DNA of 64,000 bases. Source: an uncultured Sutterella sp. (GTDB lineage Bacteria > Pseudomonadota > Gammaproteobacteria > Burkholderiales > Burkholderiaceae_F). The stretch covers positions 20,670 to 84,669 of the forward strand of contig CAJMKD010000010.1 in assembly GCA_905213905.1 (NCBI GenBank), written 5' to 3'. Under the pieces are notes generated by a model, which saw only the letters and a list, made by a program, of their open reading frames with translations, was not told where the DNA came from and ran no database searches. This document shows positions 43,111 to 51,788 of the stretch, in pieces; within the stretch, counting starts at the first letter, position 1; each line of letters begins with the position of its first letter. Position numbers and translations under genes: made by a program.

Positions 43111-44343
43111 ATGCAGTACGAGACCATCATCATTTCCGTTCTGGCGGCCGTCGTCGTCATCGGCCTTCTTTACTGGCGCTCCAAGCGTGAAGAGCGCGCT
43201 GCAAGCAGCTCGAGCCGGCTGAGGACCGTCGAGCCCGCCAAGGACGTGCTTGTTTCGAACGAGCGTGAGGACGCGCATGCCGAACCCGTGCTCGTCAAGT
43301 CGACGGGCGAAATCGCCGCAGCCGTCGACGCCGAAGCAAAGGGGGCGAAGGCGCCGATCGAGCCCAAGATGCCCGAGCCTGCTTCCATAGAGCCCGACGA
43401 GGAGCCCCCTGTCTACAAGACGCTCGAAGCCGAAAAGAAGCAAAAGGCCGAAGAGGCTGCGCGCGCGAAGAAGCGCACGGAGGACGAGTCCGACGAGTCC
43501 GAAGATGCGCGCGGCGGCAATCCTTCGTATCCGCCTGTTGATCCCGCGGTCGAGTGGGTGCTCGACATTTCGCCCAAGGAAGGCCAGCAGTTTACGTTGG
43601 GCGGCGTGCGCAGCCTCGCGATCGAAATCAACCGCCTGGGGCTCCCGCTTCTCGTTCGCTGCTGGGCGCAGAGCGTGCGCGACGGCCGCTACTACGAAGC
43701 GAAGGATCTTGCTTCGCCCGCCAAGCACGTTGTTGCTTCGCTTGTGCTTGCCAACCGCACGGCCAAGCTCGACGACGTGAAGGCATCGGCTTTTTATCAG
43801 GTGCTCGAGCAGTCGGCCGCGCAGAGCGACGTTGCCGTGCGCCGCCAGCTCGAGCCTGCGCAGGCCGTTGAGCGCTCCGAGAAGCTCAAGCAGTTCATTG
43901 AGTATTTCGATACGGCCATTGAAGTGCTGCTCGAGCCGATCGATCCGGAGGCGCCCCTCACGGTCGAGGGCGTCGACCGCGTGGCGCGCGGCGCGGGCTT
44001 CACGGCGGAAACCGGCTGCTGGGAGTATCGCGTGAGCGCGGCGGACCGCAATCCCATCCTGCGTCTCGCCTTCGGCGACGAAGGCACGAAGAGCCTTGTC
44101 CTCGCCTATGACGTGCCGGTGGGCAGCCTCGAGCGCGGCGATCTGCGACTTTTCTTCTCGATGGCGAATCACCTCGCAAATGCGCTTCGCTGCGCCTGGG
44201 TCGATCAGTCGCACAATGCGATCGATGCGGGCGGCGCGCTCTTGATTGAGGAAGCCGTTCAAAAGCGCATCGCCCTCATGGCCGAGAGCGGCGCCGAAGC
44301 GGGTTCAGAGCGCGCGAAGCTCCTTTTCTCGCGCGGCGCATAG
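43111..44343 (+). CDS. zipA: ZipA-like cell division protein
   Basis: 410 residues from ATG 43111. One N-terminal membrane anchor (IIISVLAAVVVIGLLYW) is followed by a long Glu/Ala/Lys/Pro-rich linker (about 30-140) and a C-terminal globular domain (WVLDISPKEGQQFTLGGVRS onward). This is the ZipA layout, in which the C-terminal domain binds the tail of FtsZ. Similarity is in architecture and position (just before ligA), not strong sequence identity that I can see, so the symbol is moderately supported. It is divergent from the sensor kinase gene across 299 bases. Confidence 0.75.
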   Translation: MQYETIIISVLAAVVVIGLLYWRSKREERAASSSSRLRTVEPAKDVLVSNEREDAHAEPVLVKSTGEIAAAVDAEAKGAKAPIEPKMPEPASIEPDEEPPVYKTLEAEKKQKAEEAARAKKRTEDESDESEDARGGNPSYPPVDPAVEWVLDISPKEGQQFTLGGVRSLAIEINRLGLPLLVRCWAQSVRDGRYYEAKDLASPAKHVVASLVLANRTAKLDDVKASAFYQVLEQSAAQSDVAVRRQLEPAQAVERSEKLKQFIEYFDTAIEVLLEPIDPEAPLTVEGVDRVARGAGFTAETGCWEYRVSAADRNPILRLAFGDEGTKSLVLAYDVPVGSLERGDLRLFFSMANHLANALRCAWVDQSHNAIDAGGALLIEEAVQKRIALMAESGAEAGSERAKLLFSRGA

Positions 44344-44710
44344 CGCTTCGGATAGCAGTCAGCGGCCTCAAAGAAGGCCGCTCGCTCGCAGGCGCGCGAC
44401 CTTTGATAGAAACCGTCCGAGCTCAATTTGCCGGGCGGTTTCTTTGCTTCGGCAGAACCGCCATTCCCGCGAAGAGAACGATCGCCGTGGCGCACGAGGC
44501 TGCGGTTCAGGGCTCTTCACGGCCGCGAAGAGAATGGAAGCGCAAAGCAGCAACAGGCGGCACGGAACGGCACGAAACGAACAGGGCTGAGCGGCATCCT
44601 CTACAATGCTTCGCTCTTCGAACCAATTTCATTTCGCCCTCCGAAAGCCGCAGTTGTTGCGAAGAAGCGGCCGGCTCTCTTCGGAATTTCTTCGGCGCAG
44701 GCGTTTTCCT
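44344..44710. other. Intergenic region between zipA and ligA
   Basis: 367 bases without a supported gene. It contains a GCGGCCT/AGGCCGC hairpin (44364-44383) and a terminator-like hairpin (44409-44446). ligA would therefore need its own promoter within the remaining ~260 bases; none is clear. Confidence 0.5.
44409..44446 (+). terminator. Terminator-like hairpin after zipA
   Basis: GAAACCGTCC pairs with GGGCGGTTTC (one G-T pair) around a 14-base loop and is followed by TTTGCTTC. The T-tract is short, so termination may be partial. Confidence 0.55.
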
Positions 44711-46861
44711 ATGGCTAAAAAGAACCAGACCGAGCACGAGCAGATGCCGGGCCTTTTTGATGACGGCGACTTTTTCGGCGCCGCTCGGGCAGCGGCGACC
44801 GACGAGGATCGTGCGAGCGCGCGCATGCGCGAGCTTGAGGCGCTCCTCGAGCGCTACGGCTACGAGTACTACGTGCTCGATCAGCCAAGCGTGCCCGACA
44901 GCGAGTACGATCGTCTCTACAACGAGCTCGTCGAGCTCGAGAAGCGGTACCCGGCCTTTCGGTCGCCTTCCTCGCCCACCTTGCGCGTGGGCGGCGCCGT
45001 GAAGGCCGGCTTCGTCAAGGTGACGCACGCCGTGCCGATGCTCTCCATTCATACCGAGACGGATTTCAGCGCAGCTGGCGCGGCGGCCTTTGACGAGCGC
45101 GTGCGGCGCGATCTCGGTCTTGCTGATGACGCAGCGCCCGTGGAGTACGACTGCGAGCTCAAGTTCGACGGCCTCGCGACAAACCTTCGCTACGAAAAGG
45201 GCGTGCTCGTGCGCGCCTCGACCCGCGGCGACGGCACGACGGGCGAAGACGTCACGGCCAACGTGCGGACAATTCGCACGATTCCGCTGCGGCTCGACGC
45301 CGCCGCGGTGCCCGCCGTGCTCGAAGTGCGCGGGGAAGTGATCATGCACCGCGACGACTTCGAGGCGCTCAACCGCCGTCAGCTCGAAGCGGGTGAAAAG
45401 ACCTTCGCCAATCCGAGAAATGCGGCTGCAGGGTCGCTGCGGCAGCTCGATCCGAAGGTGACGGCGAAGCGCCGGCTCCATTTCTATGCGTATTCGCTCG
45501 GCGAAGTTTCGGCGCCCTTCGCCGAGACGCAGAGCGGCGTGCTTGACCGCTTTGAGGCGCTCGGCTTTCCCGTGGCGAAGGTGCGCCGCGTTGTGAAGGG
45601 GCCGCAGGCGCTTGCCGAATTCCACGACGAAGTGCTCCGCATCCGCGGAACGCTTCCCTTTGACATTGACGGCGTCGTCTACAAAGTCAACAGCCTTGCT
45701 CTCGAAGCCGAGCTCGGCTTTGTGGCGCGCGAGCCGCGCTGGGCGTGCGCGCACAAGTATCCGCCCGAAGAAGCGCTCACCATCGTTGAAGGCATCGACA
45801 TTCAGGTCGGGCGCACCGGAAAGCTCACCCCGGTCGCGAAGCTCAAGCCCGTCTACGTGGGCGGCGTCACCGTGTCCAATGCGACGCTTCACAACGAAGA
45901 CCATGTGGCGGAGCTCGACGTGCGCGTGGGCGACACGGTGGTCGTGCGCCGCGCGGGCGACGTGATTCCGGAGGTGCTTCGCGTCGTGCCGGAGCGCCGC
46001 CCGGAAGGGACGGCGCCCTTCCGGATGCCGGCCGTCTGCCCCGTCTGCGGCAGCGCCGTCATTCGAGACGAGGAAGAAAAGGATACGCGCTGCACGGGCG
46101 GGCTCTACTGCCCGGCGCAGATGAAGCTTTCGATCGTGCACTTCGCGTCGCGCCGCGCCATGGGCATTGACGGACTCGGCGAAAAGATCGTCGAAATGCT
46201 TGTCGACGAGTCGCTCGTGAAAACGCCAGCCGATCTTTTCGCACTCACGCACGAAGCGCTCACCGCGCCCACGAATGCGACGAAGGATGCGCCCAAGCCG
46301 CAGAAGCGCATGGGTCCCAAGGCGGCGCAGAATCTGCTCGAAAGCATCGAGAAGGCGAAGAAAACGACCTTTGCCCGCTTTATTTTTGCGCTCGGCTGCC
46401 GGCACGTGGGCGAAGCGACGGCGCTCAATCTCGCGACGCATTTCGGCACGCTCGCGGCGCTCGAAGCGGCCGATCTATCGGCGCTTCAGGCGGTCGAAGA
46501 TGTGGGCGAAGTCATTGCGCAGAGCGTTGAAGCGTTCTTCAAGGAGCCGCACAACCGGGACGTCATCGCCGCGCTTGTGGCCGCGGGCGTCGTCTGGCCG
46601 GCCGCGGCGCCGCGCGCTGCGCGCGAAGATTCGGCCGTTGCCGGGAAAACATTCGTTCTCACGGGGACGCTCCCGGGGATGACGCGCGATGAAGCCAAGG
46701 ACCGCATTATTGCCGCTGGCGGCCGCGTGTCGGGATCGGTGAGCAAAAAGACGGACTACGTTGTCGCCGGCGCAGAAGCGGGCTCGAAGCTTGCCAAGGC
46801 CGAAAGCCTCGGCGTCAAGGTGATCGACGAAGAGGCGCTGCTGGCGCTCCTGGCGCAGTAG
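44711..46861 (+). CDS. ligA: NAD-dependent DNA ligase
   Basis: 716 residues from ATG 44711. The adenylation motif CELKFDG places the active-site Lys at 151, preceded by the NAD-binding Ia domain (ERYGYEYYVLDQPSVPDSEY). An OB-fold (KLKPVYVGGVTVSNATLHNED), the zinc-finger cysteines (CPVCGSAV and CTGGLYC, about 440-465), helix-hairpin-helix repeats (RFIFALGCRHVGEATALNLA) and a C-terminal BRCT domain (FVLTGTLPGMTRDEAKDRI) follow in order. LigA seals nicks in replication and repair. Length and all domains are complete. Confidence 0.97.
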   Translation: MAKKNQTEHEQMPGLFDDGDFFGAARAAATDEDRASARMRELEALLERYGYEYYVLDQPSVPDSEYDRLYNELVELEKRYPAFRSPSSPTLRVGGAVKAGFVKVTHAVPMLSIHTETDFSAAGAAAFDERVRRDLGLADDAAPVEYDCELKFDGLATNLRYEKGVLVRASTRGDGTTGEDVTANVRTIRTIPLRLDAAAVPAVLEVRGEVIMHRDDFEALNRRQLEAGEKTFANPRNAAAGSLRQLDPKVTAKRRLHFYAYSLGEVSAPFAETQSGVLDRFEALGFPVAKVRRVVKGPQALAEFHDEVLRIRGTLPFDIDGVVYKVNSLALEAELGFVAREPRWACAHKYPPEEALTIVEGIDIQVGRTGKLTPVAKLKPVYVGGVTVSNATLHNEDHVAELDVRVGDTVVVRRAGDVIPEVLRVVPERRPEGTAPFRMPAVCPVCGSAVIRDEEEKDTRCTGGLYCPAQMKLSIVHFASRRAMGIDGLGEKIVEMLVDESLVKTPADLFALTHEALTAPTNATKDAPKPQKRMGPKAAQNLLESIEKAKKTTFARFIFALGCRHVGEATALNLATHFGTLAALEAADLSALQAVEDVGEVIAQSVEAFFKEPHNRDVIAALVAAGVVWPAAAPRAAREDSAVAGKTFVLTGTLPGMTRDEAKDRIIAAGGRVSGSVSKKTDYVVAGAEAGSKLAKAESLGVKVIDEEALLALLAQ

Positions 46862-46906
46862 CTTTCACGCGGCCGCAGCGCCCGGAAGAGAATGAAGAGG
46901 AAAAAC

Positions 46907-47647
46907 ATGTTTGCACTGATCGGCGGTTCGGGCTTCATGAACGACGACGTCATCACGGACCGCGAGGAAGTGGTCATTTCGACGCCCTACGGGGACCCCT
47001 CGGCGCCCATTGTTTTGGGGCGCCTCGGCGGCACGCCCGTCGCCTTCCTGCGCCGTCACGGCCGCGAGCACCAGTATGCGCCGCACCGCGTCCCCTCGCG
47101 CGCGAATCTCTGGGCGCTCAAGCGCTGCGGCGTCGAAGGCGTCATGGCCGTCGGCACCGTGGGCGGCATTGCGCCTGAGCTCGGACCGGGTGGCATTGCC
47201 GTGCCCGATCAGCTGATCGACTACACCTGGGGGCGGGCGGTCACGTACTACGACTCGCCCGAGGCCGGCGTGAAGCACGTCGACTTCACGCATCCTTTTG
47301 ATCGCGCGCTCGCCAAGCGCCTCGTCAGGGCGAGCGATCGCCTCGGCCGTCCGGTTCTCGCGCGCGGCGTCTACGCCTGCACGCAGGGGCCGCGCCTCGA
47401 AACGGCTGCCGAAGTGGAGCGCATGCGCCGCGACGGCGCCGACATGATCGGCATGACGCTCTATCCGGAAGCGGCCCTCGCGCGCGAGCTGGACCTGCCG
47501 TACGCGGGCATCTGCGTGAGCGTCAACCACGCTGCCGGGATCGGCGACTCGAGCGAAAAAATTGACTTTGAGTCGCTCAAGGACGTCGTTGCGGCGGCTG
47601 TCCTCGGCGTGGTAGCCATTGTCGAGGAAGCCATTCGGGCGGACTAG
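46907..47647 (+). CDS. S-methyl-5'-thioinosine/thioadenosine phosphorylase
   Basis: 246 residues from ATG 46907 (MFALIGGSGF) with GAGG upstream; an ATG at 46892 adds 5 residues. The phosphate-binding GGSGF, the RRHGREHQYAPHRVPSRAN loop, GTVGGIAPELGPG, GVYACTQGPRLETAAEV and the catalytic NHAAGIG match the MTAP/MTIP branch of nucleoside phosphorylases. These split methylthio-nucleosides to 5-methylthioribose-1-phosphate and a base in the methionine salvage route. Whether adenosine or inosine is preferred cannot be read safely, so no gene symbol is given. Confidence 0.85.
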   Translation: MFALIGGSGFMNDDVITDREEVVISTPYGDPSAPIVLGRLGGTPVAFLRRHGREHQYAPHRVPSRANLWALKRCGVEGVMAVGTVGGIAPELGPGGIAVPDQLIDYTWGRAVTYYDSPEAGVKHVDFTHPFDRALAKRLVRASDRLGRPVLARGVYACTQGPRLETAAEVERMRRDGADMIGMTLYPEAALARELDLPYAGICVSVNHAAGIGDSSEKIDFESLKDVVAAAVLGVVAIVEEAIRAD

Positions 47648-47689
47648 CTGCGGCAGGATGCTGACGGGCGTCATTCTCGGGAATGAGAC

Positions 47690-48211
47690 ATGATTCGTGA
47701 AGTGCTCAAGATGGGGGATCCGTGCCTCGCGCGGCGGACTTCGGCTGTGCCGGCGCATGCCTTCGGGAGCGAAGCGCTCCGAAAGCTCGCGGCGGATCTC
47801 TGGGACACGCTTGCCGCTCGCGGCGGCATCGGCCTTGCTGCGCCGCAGATCGGCGTTTCGCTTCGCGTCATCGCTTTCGGCATTCCGCACCATTTGAGCG
47901 AGCCCGACAGCTTTCTCATTCCGCAGACGGTGCTCGTCAATCCGACCATTTCGGTGCTCGGCGATGCGCTCGAGGACGACTGGGAGGGCTGCCTGTCGCT
48001 CCCGGGGCTGCGCGGGGTGGTGCCGCGGCCGGCGCGCATACGCTATTCGGGATTCACGATCGAGGGCGAGCCCCTTGAGCGGACCGCCGAGGGCTACCAT
48101 GCCCGCGTCGTGCTTCATGAAGCCGATCATCTTGACGGCGTGCTTTATCCCGCACGCATTCGCGACTGGTCGCGCTTCGGCTTCGTCGATGCGCTCTTTC
48201 CAAAGTCGTAG
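47690..48211 (+). CDS. def: Peptide deformylase
   Basis: 173 residues. All three deformylase motifs are present: GIGLAAPQ (46-53), EGCLSLPG (99-106, with the metal-ligand Cys) and HEADH (143-147, two metal-ligand His and the catalytic Glu). The enzyme removes the formyl group from nascent proteins. No fmt gene is adjacent, although def-fmt is the usual pair, so this may be a second copy in the genome. It lies 42 bases after the phosphorylase and ends before a bidirectional hairpin. Confidence 0.93.
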   Translation: MIREVLKMGDPCLARRTSAVPAHAFGSEALRKLAADLWDTLAARGGIGLAAPQIGVSLRVIAFGIPHHLSEPDSFLIPQTVLVNPTISVLGDALEDDWEGCLSLPGLRGVVPRPARIRYSGFTIEGEPLERTAEGYHARVVLHEADHLDGVLYPARIRDWSRFGFVDALFPKS

Positions 48212-48240
48212 CGCGAGGCAGCGCAGGCTGCAAAAGAAGG

Positions 48241-48276
48241 AGGCGGCTGGTCCTGGACCAAGCCGCCTCAACTTTT
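48241..48276. terminator. Bidirectional terminator between def and a minus-strand transcript
   Basis: GGCGGCTGGTCC (48242-48253) pairs with GGACCAAGCCGCC (48255-48267) with one bulge. The plus strand continues CAACTTTT and the minus strand continues with CCTTCTTTT. It can end def transcription and also the short Fur-box transcript from the right. Confidence 0.65.
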
Positions 48277-48423
48277 AGAGACCCCGGAGCTTCTGTCGGT
48301 AGGAGAGACCGCGGGCGGCGGCGATGCGTTTGATCTGCTGATTCGTGCAACGCGTCCGCACCTCCTGAGCCGTCGGAAGCGACCCCTGCTTCCTTCTGGT
48401 TTTCGGCTCGGCGAAGTTCCATG
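48241..48423 (-). ncRNA. Candidate Fur-regulated small RNA (or very small gene)
   Basis: A minus-strand promoter (TTGCAA at 48458-48453, TACTAT at 48435-48430, 17-base spacing) would start transcription near 48423, and the hairpin at 48241-48276 would end it, giving about 180 bases. The first ATG (48422) lies at the predicted start itself, so there is no room for a ribosome site. An alternative frame with protein-like sequence (CTNQQIKRIAAARGLSYRQK) ends just before the hairpin but has no start codon. A Fur-repressed sRNA of the RyhB/PrrF kind is the simplest reading; a decayed small gene is the alternative. Confidence 0.4.
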
Positions 48424-48437
48424 TCGAGAATAGTATC

Positions 48438-48456
48438 GCAAATGAGAATGATTTGC
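48438..48456. promoter_or_regulatory. Fur box over a minus-strand promoter
   Basis: GCAAATGAGAATGATTTGC: arms GCAAAT and ATTTGC around GAGAATG, close to the Fur consensus core (ATGATAATCATT-like). It overlaps the -35 hexamer and spacer of a minus-strand promoter (TTGCAA-17-TACTAT), the standard place for iron-dependent repression. Confidence 0.65.
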
Positions 48457-48507
48457 AATAGCTGAATGTAAAAAATCACGCATCTTGTGAAAAAAAGGCG
48501 CGAGTAA

Positions 48508-48541
48508 TGAAAAAAAGGCAGTGCGGCGCGAGCCGCACTGC
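48508..48541 (-). terminator. Rho-independent terminator after the dcuC-like gene
   Basis: On the minus strand GCAGTGCGGC and GCCGCACTGC form a perfect 10-pair stem with a 4-base loop (48541-48518), followed by CTTTTTTT. It is 121 bases past the transporter stop. Confidence 0.9.
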
Positions 48542-48661
48542 TTGAAAAACGGGTCTCGGTATGGCCGCAGCCGATTCGTCAGCTTTCCGTCGACTGCTGT
48601 CTGCGGCGCGGCTGCTTTGGGTCAGCCGGACGCCGCAGACGCGGCTTGGGTGCACCCGTGA

Positions 48662-50032
48662 TCACCCGAAGAGAATCTGGTTGGCGACCAGCGTGGCAAT
48701 CATGCCGACGATCATCGGAATCCAAGTGCGGCGCACGATCGCCATGGGCGAGACGCCGGCGGCGCCGGCCACAGCGATGATGACGCCTGCGACCGGGCTC
48801 ATGGCGCGCAGCATGCCCGAGGCGAACTGCATCGGCGTCACGAGCGCTTCGACCGAGCCGCCGAGGCCGGCGGCAACGTCAGGCGCGAGCGCAGCGAAGG
48901 ACGAGTAGGCGCCGACGCCGGAGCCCGTGAGGAACGTGACGAGGGAGACAATTGCCGAGAGGAGCACCGTCATCGCGCCCATGCCGGCGCCGACGCCCTG
49001 GGCCGAGTTGATGATGATGTCGATGAGGCCCGAGGTCTTGAGGCCGGTCGCGAAGAATTCCGCGCAGATGATGAGCGCGACGATGCCGGTGAACATCTTG
49101 CCCATCGCCTGGAACATCGCCATGGCGTCCTTGAAGATCTTCTTGAGGTCGCGCAGGCGGATGATTTCAACGACGACCACGAGCGCCCAGACCATGAAGA
49201 GGGCGGCCACGGTGTCGAGCTTGATGGACGAAACGACAAGCTTCGAGAAGATGATGAGGAGCACGATCGGCAGCACCGGGAAGAGCGCATACCATTTCGG
49301 CACTTCCGGCGCATCCGAGGCCTTCACTTCAGCAGCTTCGGCATAAACGTCGTCGCCCTTCTTGTCGTAGTAGCGCTGCACGAAGTAGTGCGCTGCGCCG
49401 GCGGCGACGAGCGTCGGGAGCGCGAGCGGCAGCTGGTACTGAACGAGGTAGATGATCGGATCGAGCCCGGCGACTTTGGCCGCGAGGTTGGCGGTGCCCG
49501 CCGTCGGCGCAAAGGTCATGCCCGCGGAGGTGCCGATCACGGCGGCCGCTGAAGCCGCCGAAACGCCGACGCCCTTCAAAATCGGGAAGAGCGCGACAAG
49601 AAGCAGCATCGCAAGGCCCGCGGCCGACGGAATCACGGCGACGAGCACCTGACCGACAACGTAGCCCGCAACGAGCACGGCGTAGGGCGCGCGCAGCATC
49701 GAAAGCGGCTTCACGGCAAGGTTCACGAGCGCACGCGCCGCGCCGATGCGGTCCATGTAAGCGGCAAAGCCGCCGGCCGTCATGATGATGAAGCCGATGC
49801 CGCTCGCCTGCTTCGTGGCAATGTTCTTGAGCGCCGAGAAGATGTCAAAGAACCAGAAGCCCGACGGCTTGACGCCTTTGGGCAGGAAGCTCGCATCGCT
49901 CATGAGCGCCACGCAGATGAGGATGACGAAGCCAGCAAAGAAAAGCACCATGTGGGTCGAGTAGCGCTTGATGAGCGCCCAACCCGCGATGACCGTGACG
50001 ATCACGGCGATCCAGGGCAGTAGTGCAGCCAT
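48662..50032 (-). CDS. DcuC-type anaerobic C4-dicarboxylate transporter
   Basis: 456 residues from ATG 50032, with GGAGG 10 bases upstream; the longer frame to 50095 was rejected. About 12 membrane segments. GFIIMTAGGFAAYMDRIGA, VLVAVIPSAAGLAMLLLVAL, SAGMTFAPTAGTANLAA and LTGSGVGAYSSFAALAPDVA match the DcuC family, which exchanges or exports succinate and fumarate during anaerobic growth. The lyase gene lies 53 bases upstream in the same direction, and that enzyme class releases fumarate, so the two probably work together. Confidence 0.88.
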   Translation of the reverse strand: MAALLPWIAVIVTVIAGWALIKRYSTHMVLFFAGFVILICVALMSDASFLPKGVKPSGFWFFDIFSALKNIATKQASGIGFIIMTAGGFAAYMDRIGAARALVNLAVKPLSMLRAPYAVLVAGYVVGQVLVAVIPSAAGLAMLLLVALFPILKGVGVSAASAAAVIGTSAGMTFAPTAGTANLAAKVAGLDPIIYLVQYQLPLALPTLVAAGAAHYFVQRYYDKKGDDVYAEAAEVKASDAPEVPKWYALFPVLPIVLLIIFSKLVVSSIKLDTVAALFMVWALVVVVEIIRLRDLKKIFKDAMAMFQAMGKMFTGIVALIICAEFFATGLKTSGLIDIIINSAQGVGAGMGAMTVLLSAIVSLVTFLTGSGVGAYSSFAALAPDVAAGLGGSVEALVTPMQFASGMLRAMSPVAGVIIAVAGAAGVSPMAIVRRTWIPMIVGMIATLVANQILFG

Positions 50033-50085
50033 TTTGAAAGTCCCTCCTTTGGAAAATTCGGATGGGCTGAAGGTTGAGTAAAAAA

Positions 50086-51510
50086 TCAGAGCCACTCGGC
50101 GAAGCGGTGGTCAAGCGCTTCGAGCGAGGCGGCAATCTTGGCGTCGAGCGCGTCGAGCGTCGTTTTGAAGCCGGCGAGTGCGGCGCGGTCTTCCGCGATC
50201 ATGGCGTCGACCTCTTGAGGCGCGGCGCTGCCCGCCGTGCGGCGGTTGGCGACGATCTTTCGCGGGTCAAGCGCATCGCGGAATTCCGCTTCGCTCATCG
50301 GAAGCACGGTCGAAGCTTCCGGGTATTCCGCTTCGATCTCTTCTTTGTAGATCCGCTGCATTTCGGCATACGGGAAGTCAAGCGGCAGCACATTGTTCGC
50401 ACGCGCCCAGGACACCATGCGGCTTGCCATGTGGTGGCCGATGCGGAACGGCAGCCCGTGGTCGCGCATGAGCCGGTCGGCGATCTCCTGCGAGGCGGTC
50501 CAGTCGCTGTTGCGCTCTTCGAGCGCGCGTGCGGGATTGATGCGAAGCGCGTTCAAGACCTTGAGGAAGCGGCCGAGCATCGCCGTTGCCGTCTGCATCA
50601 TGCGGCCGTTGCGATCAGTGCTCTTGCCGTCGACCATGCCCGGGACGAGGTTGTGCACGCGCAGGTAGGCGGCGCTCATTTCGCCGAGCACGTTGGAGGC
50701 GTCCGTGCGGCAGTTGTTCATGAGGCCGGGGTTGCGCTTTTGCGGCATGGCCGAGGAGACGTACGTGTTTTCGCCGCCCTCTTCGAGCATGATCCAGGGG
50801 CGCGGCTGCGCGTACTGCACCATGATGTCGCAGATCATTGAACTCACGTGCAGCGCCGTTGCGCCGGCGATCGCCGCGAGTTCGAGCGGAAAGTCGACAG
50901 GCGCTTCGCAAGTGCAGTCGAAGGCGTTTCGAAGCGGCTCGTCAAAGCCGAGCGCTTCGGCCATGCCTTTGCGGTCGAGCGGCCAGCAGGTGCCGTTCAG
51001 AACGGTCGCGCCCATCGGGCACTTGTTGAAGCGCTTCATGCACTGCGCAAGGCGCTCGCGCTCGCGAAGGAACGTGGCGGCGAAGCCGAGGAGGTAGTGC
51101 GCGTAGCTGTTGGGCTGCGCCGCGACGCCGTTCGTGTAATTGGGCACGATCGTGTCGCGGTGCGCTTCGGCGAGCGCGAGGAGCTTCTCGAGCACGGCGT
51201 CGAAGGCGCGGCCGAATGCGACGGCTTCGTCGCGCATCATCGCAAGCCGCACGGTCGAAAGAATGTCCTGGCTCGAGCGGCCCGCGTGGATGATCGTGAC
51301 TTCGGGCGTCGTTGCGGCAATGAGCATCGGCTCGTAGGCGATGTATTTCTTGACGCGCTTGGCGGGATCTTCTGCTGCGGCCTTTTCGACGGCGGCGATG
51401 CCGCCCGCGGCAAGGCGCGCGATGCGCTCATCGATCAGACCGGCTTTTTTGCTCACGGCGACGGTCGCCTTGTTGATTTCGGATAACCAGAAAAAATCGT
51501 CTCTGCGCAC
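50086..51510 (-). CDS. Argininosuccinate lyase-family enzyme (fumarate-releasing lyase)
   Basis: 474 residues from GTG 51510 (VRRDDFFWLSEINKA) with an AGAG-type ribosome site. It has the superfamily regions HAGRSSQD (75-82), the C2 segment LLGFAATFLRERERL, and the signature SSAMPQKRNP (252-261), whose flexible loop holds the catalytic serine. Enzymes of this fold eliminate fumarate from argininosuccinate, aspartate derivatives or aminopolycarboxylates. No arginine gene is nearby; the partners are a DcuC transporter, a divergent LysR and a porin, so a catabolic substrate N-linked to succinate is more likely than arginine synthesis. That last point is inference. Confidence 0.8.
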   Translation of the reverse strand: MRRDDFFWLSEINKATVAVSKKAGLIDERIARLAAGGIAAVEKAAAEDPAKRVKKYIAYEPMLIAATTPEVTIIHAGRSSQDILSTVRLAMMRDEAVAFGRAFDAVLEKLLALAEAHRDTIVPNYTNGVAAQPNSYAHYLLGFAATFLRERERLAQCMKRFNKCPMGATVLNGTCWPLDRKGMAEALGFDEPLRNAFDCTCEAPVDFPLELAAIAGATALHVSSMICDIMVQYAQPRPWIMLEEGGENTYVSSAMPQKRNPGLMNNCRTDASNVLGEMSAAYLRVHNLVPGMVDGKSTDRNGRMMQTATAMLGRFLKVLNALRINPARALEERNSDWTASQEIADRLMRDHGLPFRIGHHMASRMVSWARANNVLPLDFPYAEMQRIYKEEIEAEYPEASTVLPMSEAEFRDALDPRKIVANRRTAGSAAPQEVDAMIAEDRAALAGFKTTLDALDAKIAASLEALDHRFAEWL

Positions 51511-51630
51511 GTTGAATTCTCTTTGAGGGTGGTTGAAGCGGAATGCGCGCGGACAGGATCGGCCGTGCGCGATTGCCCTTAAGTCTTGATCTGCGCGCGC
51601 GGCTGCAACAATAGGATTCTGCGCAAACTT

Positions 51631-51651
51631 ACTTTGCGTGAAGCGCAAAGT
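51631..51651. promoter_or_regulatory. LysR operator candidate, site 1 (ACTTTGCG-N5-CGCAAAGT)
   Basis: Perfect 8-base arms ACTTTGCG (51631-51638) and CGCAAAGT (51644-51651) around TGAAG, in the divergent region between the lyase and the LysR gene. A further half-site GCGCAAAC is at 51621-51628. TATTGT (minus, 51613-51608) is a possible -10 for the lyase, which puts the palindrome about 40 bases upstream of its start point. Confidence 0.65.
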
Positions 51652-51788
51652 CGGCATAAAGCCACGCGGCGCATGCGCAGGGCGGCGCTTGGCGTCAAAT
51701 CATTGGTAAATGAAGAATTTCGCCAATGGATATTTGCGGGTAGGATGATGGGGAAAGCGCCCTTTCACTGCATTTCTTTGCTGCCATC

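Noticed and set aside
44507..46441. 644-codon minus-strand frame over ligA
   Set aside because: Fully antisense to ligA, His/Arg-rich, no family features.
48284..48422. hemP-type hemin uptake gene behind the Fur box
   Set aside because: None of the three minus-strand frames contains the HemP pattern (HxGxxYxLRxTxxGKLILTK), and no start codon with a ribosome site exists.
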